DNA of 11,204 nt from Parvularculaceae bacterium. Lineage in GTDB: Bacteria; Pseudomonadota; Alphaproteobacteria; Caulobacterales; Parvularculaceae. The notes beneath the pieces are model-generated. The model searched no databases and had not been told where the DNA came from. It saw only the letters and a program-made list of their open reading frames with translations. Both the position numbers and the translations under genes were made by a program. Of the stretch, positions 5,777-11,204 are shown in pieces (the stretch's first letter is position 1; every line of letters begins with the position of its first letter). Location of the stretch: positions 1 to 11,204 of the forward strand of contig SHAI01000062.1 of the NCBI GenBank assembly GCA_004213235.1, written 5' to 3'.

Positions 5777-7273
5777 ATGGCGAATGCAAACTTCTTTAAA
5801 GCGCTTGCAAAAGCATTTGCCGACAAAAAGGCACGCCCTTTTCTGATCAATGACGACGGCTTGGACGTCACCTATGCCGACATGGCCAAGCGGGCGTCCG
5901 AGGCCGCGGGCCGACTGGTCGCATGCGGGCTCACCCCGGGAGACCGGTTATTGGTCCAGGTGGAAAAAAGCGTGGAAAATATTGCGCTATATTTGGGAGC
6001 GATGCAGGCGGGAATTGTCTATGTCCCTCTAAATACATCCTATACGGATGAGGAAGTCGCCTATTTCATCGATGACGCCGATCCCGGCTTAATCATCTGC
6101 GCCCCGTCCAGAGCCGACGGGATCAGGTCAATTGCGGCGCGGCGAAAAATCGAAACCCTGGCCAGCGATGGCACCGGGTCGTTCATGGACGTGGCCCCAA
6201 CATCTGAAGCGCCGGACATCTGCCATAAATCAGGTGATGACATTGCCGTGATTTTGTACACATCCGGCACGACAGGCCGCTCAAAGGGGGCGATGCTCAC
6301 CCACGCCAATCTCGAAACCAATGCACGGGCCTTGTGCGACTTATGGGAGATCACCGACCAGGATACCCTCCTCCACGCCCTGCCCATCTTTCATATTCAC
6401 GGTCTCTTTGTTGCGCTCCACACAACAATGCTGCGCGGTGCCAGAGTGTATTTTCAAGCCAAATTTGACCCCGACGCCGTTATCAATGCACTTGCCGCGT
6501 GCACCTTGATGATGGGTGTACCAACCATGTATTCGCGGCTGCTTGCAAACCCACGCTTTGACGCATCATGCATCAGCAATATGCGCTTGTTCATTTCCGG
6601 GTCAGCCCCCTTGAGCGAGGAAACATTTAGCACTTTCAAGGCGCGGACCGGCCATTCTATCCTGGAACGGTATGGCATGTCTGAAGCGGGCATGATCACG
6701 TCCAACCCCTATGGCGGGGCACGGGTCGCCGATACGGTTGGCTACCCTCTGCCAGGCGTCAGTGTACGCATCGCCAGCACAACCCCCGACACCCCGGGCG
6801 AGGTAGAAATAAAAGGCCCGGGCGTTTTCTCCGGATATTGGCGCAATCGGGAAAAAACCATGGCCGCTTTCACCGCGGACGGCTGGTTCAAAACCGGCGA
6901 TGTCGGCATATTATCCGACGATGGCAGACTTTCCCTGGTAGGGCGCGAAAAAGACCTGATTATCGTCGGGGGGTTTAATGTATACCCCAAGGAAGTCGAA
7001 GCAGCATTGGACGCCCACCCCGCAATTGCTGAATCCGCTATTGTCGCCGCGCCACACCCGGATATGGGCGAAGGGGTAGCGGCATTTCTGGTCGGTGAAA
7101 ATCAAGTTCGACCGTCTGACGCGGAATTGCACAAACATCTCGCGACGCTGGCGGCGTTCAAGCGACCGCGGGTGTTTCGCTGGCTCGATGCCTTACCACG
7201 CAACGCCATGGGGAAAGTTCAAAAACACGTCCTGCGCACTAAGGTGCGTGATGTATTTCAAACCGTAAAATAA
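5777..7273 (+). CDS. AMP-forming acyl-CoA synthetase, malonyl-CoA synthetase (MatB/ACSF3)-like
   Basis: The product is 498 residues of the ANL adenylating superfamily, which joins a carboxylic acid to CoA through an acyl-AMP. Core motifs in order are the P-loop YTSGTTGRSKG (161-171), PIFHIHGL (203-210), ERYGMSEAG (297-305), GWFKTGD (369-375), GREKDLIIVGGFNVYPKEVE (389-408), and PRNAMGKVQKHVLR with catalytic Lys480. The MatB/ACSF3 branch is suggested by VQVEKSVENIALYLG, YVPLNTSYT, and ARTGHSILERYGMSEAGMITSNPYGG continuing to TVGYPLPGV. Malonate or methylmalonate is therefore the likeliest substrate, but this is from recalled family patterns. A medium-chain or other acyl ligase is the alternative. 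In-frame ATGs at 5708 and 5765 would give extensions unlike the family. ATG 5777 has a weak GGGA 6 nt upstream and GGAG 13 nt upstream. No malonate decarboxylase or transporter gene is nearby. Confidence 0.85.
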   Translation: MANANFFKALAKAFADKKARPFLINDDGLDVTYADMAKRASEAAGRLVACGLTPGDRLLVQVEKSVENIALYLGAMQAGIVYVPLNTSYTDEEVAYFIDDADPGLIICAPSRADGIRSIAARRKIETLASDGTGSFMDVAPTSEAPDICHKSGDDIAVILYTSGTTGRSKGAMLTHANLETNARALCDLWEITDQDTLLHALPIFHIHGLFVALHTTMLRGARVYFQAKFDPDAVINALAACTLMMGVPTMYSRLLANPRFDASCISNMRLFISGSAPLSEETFSTFKARTGHSILERYGMSEAGMITSNPYGGARVADTVGYPLPGVSVRIASTTPDTPGEVEIKGPGVFSGYWRNREKTMAAFTADGWFKTGDVGILSDDGRLSLVGREKDLIIVGGFNVYPKEVEAALDAHPAIAESAIVAAPHPDMGEGVAAFLVGENQVRPSDAELHKHLATLAAFKRPRVFRWLDALPRNAMGKVQKHVLRTKVRDVFQTVK

Positions 7274-7276
7274 TCC

Positions 7277-7298
7277 GGCCCAAGAAATGGGTCATTAT
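7277..7298 (+). terminator. Possible weak terminator of the acyl-CoA synthetase gene
   Basis: GGCCCA (7277-7282) and TGGGTC (7288-7293) form a 6-bp stem with one G-U pair around the loop AGAAA, directly after the stop codon. A modest T-rich tail (ATTATT) follows. The stem is short and the tail interrupted, so confidence is moderate to low. Confidence 0.4.
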
Positions 7299-7299
7299 T

Positions 7300-7320
7300 C
7301 TCTATAGATACCTTATAGAG
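7300..7320. repeat. Perfect 7-bp AT-rich inverted repeat
   Basis: CTCTATA (7300-7306) and TATAGAG (7314-7320) are perfect reverse complements around the 7-nt loop GATACCT. It lies between two convergent genes right after the candidate terminator. It could be a hairpin extending that terminator or a protein site. Confidence 0.55.
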
Positions 7321-7371
7321 TTAAATCTGATTATCGTCCCCGTTTGAGTGATCATCTACCCCAGTGTTTGA

Positions 7372-7402
7372 CCTGACAGTTCGTTTTCAAGGAACCGTCA
7401 GG
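7372..7402. repeat. Strong 11-bp hairpin between convergent genes
   Basis: CCTGACAGTTC (7372-7382) and GAACCGTCAGG (7392-7402) pair at 10 of 11 positions around a 9-nt loop. It sits 30 bp past the ilvD stop as read on the minus strand. No T-run follows on either strand, so it would be an atypical or Rho-assisted bidirectional terminator, or an mRNA 3'-end stabiliser. Confidence 0.65.
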
Positions 7403-7432
7403 CCACTTCATGCTTGGGTTGATGCGCGGGCG

Positions 7433-9145
7433 TTAGATATCCGCGTAGACATGCTTTTCTGCCCTGGCCCCGGGATGGGTACACGCGCCAAGATGCGCCG
7501 GCCCGACACTTTTCGCGAACTTGTACAAAGCACCGGAAGCATAATTGTTCTCCCGCGGCGTAAATTCAGCGCGGCGCGCATCCAGTTCGCTTTGCGACAG
7601 CTCAATCTCGATCGTGCCCGCTTCAGCATCAATCGCAATCATATCACCATCGCGCAGGAGCCCAATTGGACCACCATCAGCAGCTTCAGGACCAACATGC
7701 CCGACGCAAAAACCCCGGGTCGCCCCGGAAAACCGACCATCGGTGATCAGCGCCACCTTGTCGCCAGCCCCTTGCCCATAAAGCGCAGCCGTGGTCGCCA
7801 GCATTTCACGCATGCCCGGCCCGCCTTTTGGCCCCTCATTGCGGATAACCAGAACTTCCCCATCTTCATAACCACCTTGGGAAACCGCTTCGAATGCTTC
7901 TTCCTCACATTCAAAGACGCGCGCTGGCCCGCGAAAACTCAATTTCGTCATGCCTGCAACCTTCACGATCGCCCCTTCCGGTGCCAATGACCCTTTCAAA
8001 CCAACAACGCCGCCAGTAGGCGAGAGAGGATTTGAGACCGGGTAGATCACATTTTGGTCAGTGCGAAACGTCACCTCTTCCAGATTTTCGGCAAGCGTTT
8101 TTCCCGTCACAGTGACACAATCACCATGAAGGAATCCCCCGTCCAGCAGTGTACGCATTAAAACCGGCATGCCCCCAGCTTCTGCCATATCCCGCGCAAC
8201 ATATTTCCCGCCGGGCTTCAGATCGGCAATATAAGGGGTCTTTTTGAAAATCGCCGCCACATCTTCAAGGGTGAATTCAATGCCCGCCTCATTCGCCATC
8301 GCTGGCAGGTGAAGCCCCGCATTTGTCGATCCGCCCGTGGCAGCGACGACCGCTGCTGCGTTTTCAAATGCTTCGCGCGTGCAAATATCCCGCGGGCGCG
8401 GTCCGCCATCAATCAGCTGCATAACCGTTTCACCAGCCCGGCGCGCATAAGCGTCACGGCCCTCATCGGGTGCTGGCAACGCCCCGGAGAATGGAACCGC
8501 CAAGCCGATTGCCTCCGCCACGCAGGCCATGGTATTCGCCGTATACTGACCGCCACATGCCCCGGCAGACGGGCAGGCAACCCGCTCCAGCTCAAAAACG
8601 TCCTCTTCACTGACCTTGCCGGAGGCATGTTCACCAACGATTTCGAATACATCCTGCACCGTGACATCCCGGTCACGCCAGCATCCAGGTAAGATTGATC
8701 CCCCATAAAAGAAGACGCTTGGAACATTCAGGCGCAACATCGCCATCATCATTCCCGGCAGCGATTTATCGCATCCGGCAAGCCCGACAAGAGCATCATA
8801 AGAATGCCCGCGCATGGTCAGCTCCACTGAGTCGGCGATGACTTCGCGCGACACCAGAGAAGAGCGCATCCCCTCATGGCCCATCGCAATCCCGTCAGTC
8901 ACAGTAATGGTGCAAAATTCAAACGGTGTACCGCCGCCCATGCGCACCCCTTCTTTGACAGAACGGGCCTGGCGCATCAGGGAAATATTGCACGGCGCAG
9001 ATTCGTTCCAGCAGGACGCAACGCCAATAAATGGCTTTTCAATCTCCGCCTCTGTTAAGCCCATGGCATAATAATAGGAGCGTTGGGGGGCTTTGGCCGC
9101 GCCCACCGAAACGTGCCGGGAAGGAAGTCTTGATTTATCCGCCAT
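7433..9145 (-). CDS. ilvD: Dihydroxy-acid dehydratase
   Basis: This iron-sulphur enzyme dehydrates 2,3-dihydroxy-isovalerate and 2,3-dihydroxy-methylvalerate to the 2-oxo acids that give valine, leucine and isoleucine. From ATG 9145 the product is 570 residues, the usual length. The cluster cysteines are Cys52 (CWNESAPCNI), Cys125 (AGCDKSLPG) and Cys197 (CPSAGACGGQYTANT). Lys127 is the carbamylated metal-ligand lysine position and Ser473 in TDGRFSGATRG is the catalytic serine. Other conserved stretches are TVTDGIAMGHEGMRSSLVSR, GGSTNAGLHLPA and GPKGGPGMRE. A GTG at 9184 would add 13 residues. ATG 9145 fits family N-termini (MADKSRLPSR) and has GAAGG 11 nt upstream. The IlvD/Edd family also includes sugar-acid dehydratases, and a galactosidase gene is adjacent. 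The full-length match to DHAD patterns favours IlvD. Confidence 0.94.
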   Translation of the reverse strand: MADKSRLPSRHVSVGAAKAPQRSYYYAMGLTEAEIEKPFIGVASCWNESAPCNISLMRQARSVKEGVRMGGGTPFEFCTITVTDGIAMGHEGMRSSLVSREVIADSVELTMRGHSYDALVGLAGCDKSLPGMMMAMLRLNVPSVFFYGGSILPGCWRDRDVTVQDVFEIVGEHASGKVSEEDVFELERVACPSAGACGGQYTANTMACVAEAIGLAVPFSGALPAPDEGRDAYARRAGETVMQLIDGGPRPRDICTREAFENAAAVVAATGGSTNAGLHLPAMANEAGIEFTLEDVAAIFKKTPYIADLKPGGKYVARDMAEAGGMPVLMRTLLDGGFLHGDCVTVTGKTLAENLEEVTFRTDQNVIYPVSNPLSPTGGVVGLKGSLAPEGAIVKVAGMTKLSFRGPARVFECEEEAFEAVSQGGYEDGEVLVIRNEGPKGGPGMREMLATTAALYGQGAGDKVALITDGRFSGATRGFCVGHVGPEAADGGPIGLLRDGDMIAIDAEAGTIEIELSQSELDARRAEFTPRENNYASGALYKFAKSVGPAHLGACTHPGARAEKHVYADI

Positions 9146-9290
9146 GGGACTGGTCGCCTTCAAAAATGATTGAGAAACAAGCACAATAACCGCGACGCAG
9201 CAAAGATAAACCCCGGCGCGCTCACAACGTAAAAGACAGTTCCGCCAATCCGCCGCTCATGGTAACAGCGAACTTTCTTGCGTTAAGCCC

Positions 9291-9301
9291 GGGTGTCACC
9301 C
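9291..9301. promoter_or_regulatory. Palindrome in the ilvD-galactosidase divergent gap
   Basis: GGGTG-T-CACCC is a perfect 5+5 palindrome 36 bp before the galactosidase start codon. It could be a repressor operator for the galactosidase gene or a 5'-leader hairpin. The remaining bases of the 192-bp gap (9146-9337) show no convincing promoter hexamers and no LacI-type AACGTT-centred operator. Confidence 0.3.
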
Positions 9302-9337
9302 CGCGCGGCGTTTCTTTCATTTTCCGGAGACGGGACC

Positions 9338-11204
9338 ATGACCACACCACGCCTTGGGGTTTGTTACTATCCAGAGCATTGGCCAGAAGAAATCTGGCCC
9401 CGTGACGCAGCGCGCATGCGCGAGATTGGTCTCACTCAGGTTCGCATCGCTGAATTCGCCTGGAGCCGGATAGAGCCAACGCCAGGCGCTTTTCAATGGG
9501 ACTGGCTTGATCGTGCAATCGATAATCTGGGCGCACACGGGCTTGAGGTGATGATCGGTACGCCAACGGCGACCCCGCCAAAATGGCTGATCGATTCACA
9601 TCCGGAAATTCTTGCGATTGGAGCAGACGGACGGGAACGTCGATTTGGTTCGCGCAGGCATTATTGTTTTTCCGCCCCCGTTTACCGCACGCAAGCCGTG
9701 CGCATTACCACCGCGATGGCACAGCGATATGGGAAACACGAGGCAGTAACGGCCTGGCAGACTGACAATGAATATGGATGCCATCAAACAGTGCGCAGTT
9801 ACTCTGCCAATGCGGCGGCGGCATTCCGCAATTGGCTTGCGGCGAAATATGTGGATATCAAGGCCTTAAACGATGCCTGGGGGGCTGTGTTCTGGAGTCA
9901 GGAATATACCTCGTTCGCGTCTGTCGACCTCCCCATCGGGCTCGTCACAGAGGCAAATCCCGCCCATTTGCTGGACTATTATCGGTTTTCATCCGATCAG
10001 GTTATTTCCTTCAATCGTCTTCAGACTGACGTCATTCGCGCACATTCCCCGGGCCGAAAAATTGTGCACAACGCCATGGGACAATTCTTCGACTTCGACC
10101 ATTTTGCCCTGGGCCAGGACATAGACAGTATCGGATGGGACAGCTACCCGCTGGGATTTCTTGTCTGGTCATCATATCCCGACGACATCAAGAAGCGATA
10201 TATGCGCCAGGGCCATCCGGATTTCGCCGCCTTCCATCACGATTTGTATCGCGGATGCGGCAAAGGCGATTGGGAGGTCTGCGAACAGCAACCCGGCCCG
10301 GTGAACTGGGCACCATATAACCCGGCCCCCCTGCCCGGCATGGTGCGCGCGTGGGGCGCAGAAGCCCTTGCCCATGGGGCCTCAACGGTGAGCTATTTCC
10401 GGTGGCGCCAGGCACCCTTCGCACAGGAACAAACCCATGCCGGGCTGTTGCGACCGGACGATGCCCCCGCGCCGGCTTATGAAGAAGTCAAGACCCTGGG
10501 CAATGAGTTAAGCCATGTGGCACACGCGCCAGAACAAGGTGATGTTGCCCTGGTGTTTTCCTATGAAGCACAATGGGCGTTTGAAGCAGATCGCCATGGC
10601 TCTGAATGGTCCTATCCAGATTTATGCATGGATTTTTACACAGCCCTCCGGCGGGTTGGGCTGAACGTGGACATATTGCAACCGGACGCAGACCTATCCG
10701 CCTACAAACTGGTTATTTGCCCGTCACTGCCGATCATGAGCGAAACGGCCATTGCCGCGTTTTCCACCACAGAAGCGATCACCTTGTTTGGCCCGCGCAC
10801 CGGATCCAGAGACAATTCGTTCAAGATTCCGGGAAGCTCCCCCCTTGGGCAATTGTTTGCACCCTCATCTTTTGCCTTTGCCGCTGCTGAAACATTTCCG
10901 CGCGACTACCGTATAAACGGCGAATATCAAGGCTCAGCGGTAAGCGGCAGCATATGGTTGGACCATATCGAGACGGACGCAAGCGCGGTGTCAAAGAGCG
11001 ACGAGGGCCCCGGTCTCCTCTATCAATTTGATCGACGTTTCTTTCTGAGCACGGTCCCAGATACAAACTTTCTGGAAAACCTTCTCCCCCTATTGGCGCA
11101 AAAAGCTGGTTTGCCCTTATCCCCGGTGCCGGCCGATATTCGTCGCCGGCGCATTGGCGATCGTCATTTTGTCACTAATTACGGGCCCGACGCGATAACA
11201 CTTG
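9338..11204 (+). CDS. Beta-galactosidase, glycoside hydrolase family 42 (3' partial)
   Basis: The frame is open from ATG 9338 to the window edge: 622 codons, probably lacking only the last few tens of residues. GGAG 8 nt upstream supports the start. GH42 enzymes release beta-linked galactose by a retaining mechanism in a TIM barrel. Visible hallmarks are LGVCYYPEHWPEEIW (6-20), RIAEFAWSRIEPTPG (36-50), the acid/base Glu145 in WQTDNEYGCH (140-149), WDSYPLG (267-273) and the nucleophile Glu316 in CEQQPGPVNW (315-324). Residues from about 400 form the trimerisation domain, with a Rossmann-like strand VALVFSYEAQWAFE and VICPSLPIM. No signal peptide is seen, so it is probably cytosolic. Cys110 is kept, but the Cys-x-Cys zinc ligands of Thermus-type enzymes are Ser154 and Ser156 here, so the structural zinc site is likely lost. 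It is divergent from ilvD; sugar transporters or a regulator may lie beyond the window. Confidence 0.96.
   Translation, partial: MTTPRLGVCYYPEHWPEEIWPRDAARMREIGLTQVRIAEFAWSRIEPTPGAFQWDWLDRAIDNLGAHGLEVMIGTPTATPPKWLIDSHPEILAIGADGRERRFGSRRHYCFSAPVYRTQAVRITTAMAQRYGKHEAVTAWQTDNEYGCHQTVRSYSANAAAAFRNWLAAKYVDIKALNDAWGAVFWSQEYTSFASVDLPIGLVTEANPAHLLDYYRFSSDQVISFNRLQTDVIRAHSPGRKIVHNAMGQFFDFDHFALGQDIDSIGWDSYPLGFLVWSSYPDDIKKRYMRQGHPDFAAFHHDLYRGCGKGDWEVCEQQPGPVNWAPYNPAPLPGMVRAWGAEALAHGASTVSYFRWRQAPFAQEQTHAGLLRPDDAPAPAYEEVKTLGNELSHVAHAPEQGDVALVFSYEAQWAFEADRHGSEWSYPDLCMDFYTALRRVGLNVDILQPDADLSAYKLVICPSLPIMSETAIAAFSTTEAITLFGPRTGSRDNSFKIPGSSPLGQLFAPSSFAFAAAETFPRDYRINGEYQGSAVSGSIWLDHIETDASAVSKSDEGPGLLYQFDRRFFLSTVPDTNFLENLLPLLAQKAGLPLSPVPADIRRRRIGDRHFVTNYGPDAITL

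Noticed and set aside
7364..7990. A 208-codon plus-strand open frame overlapping the end of ilvD
   Set aside because: It is antisense to conserved IlvD residues, starts inside the convergent hairpin gap and shows no family features.
7433..9145. Annotation as a sugar-acid (galactonate, arabonate or xylonate) dehydratase linked to the neighbouring galactosidase
   Set aside because: N-terminus, cluster cysteines and length follow dihydroxy-acid dehydratase throughout, and the genes are divergent rather than in one operon.

Overview
The window reads as ordinary chromosome from an alphaproteobacterium. The base composition looks moderately GC-rich. The PRPP synthetase carries the RQDRK-AGPRSPISAK version of its loop, which is common in Alphaproteobacteria. 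A squalene-hopene cyclase, a MatB-type acyl-CoA synthetase and an alphaproteobacterial-looking IlvD are also present. I see no insertion sequence, phage gene, CRISPR array, rRNA or tRNA. Genes fill most of the window and no gene-free stretch exceeds about 230 bases.

Layout, left to right. (1) Bases 2-628 hold the end of a PgeF/YfiH-type multicopper-oxidoreductase-fold protein, followed in the same direction by prs (738-1682). A short tandem duplication covers the prs stop codon, and a clear intrinsic terminator lies at 1817-1839. (2) A membrane-anchored alpha/beta hydrolase (minus, 1881-2942) is divergent from a small MerR-family regulator (plus, 3042-3392). The 99-bp gap between them has a GGGG-TTAA-CCCC dyad inside a 19-bp -35/-10 spacer facing the hydrolase, which is the classic MerR-activated promoter layout. 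(3) After a 230-bp gap with only small repeats, a complete squalene-hopene cyclase (minus, 3623-5677) is divergent from a malonyl-CoA-synthetase-like AMP-forming ligase (plus, 5777-7273). (4) A 159-bp convergent gap with three hairpins separates the ligase from ilvD (minus, 7433-9145). (5) A GH42 beta-galactosidase (plus, 9338 to the window edge) is divergent from ilvD and is cut off near its C-terminus.

Most genes are housekeeping or metabolic: nucleotide precursor supply (prs), hopanoid membrane lipid synthesis (shc), branched-chain amino acid synthesis (ilvD), malonate or related acid activation, and galactoside hydrolysis. Apart from pgeF-prs, the arrangement is a run of divergent and convergent single genes with little sign of shared operons.

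The best candidate for a little-described unit is the hydrolase-MerR pair. The hydrolase has cysteine where the usual nucleophilic serine would be (S-H-C-M-G), and the regulator has no cysteine at all, so it is unlikely to be a metal or redox sensor of the CueR/SoxR kind. I found no sign of a larger novel system.
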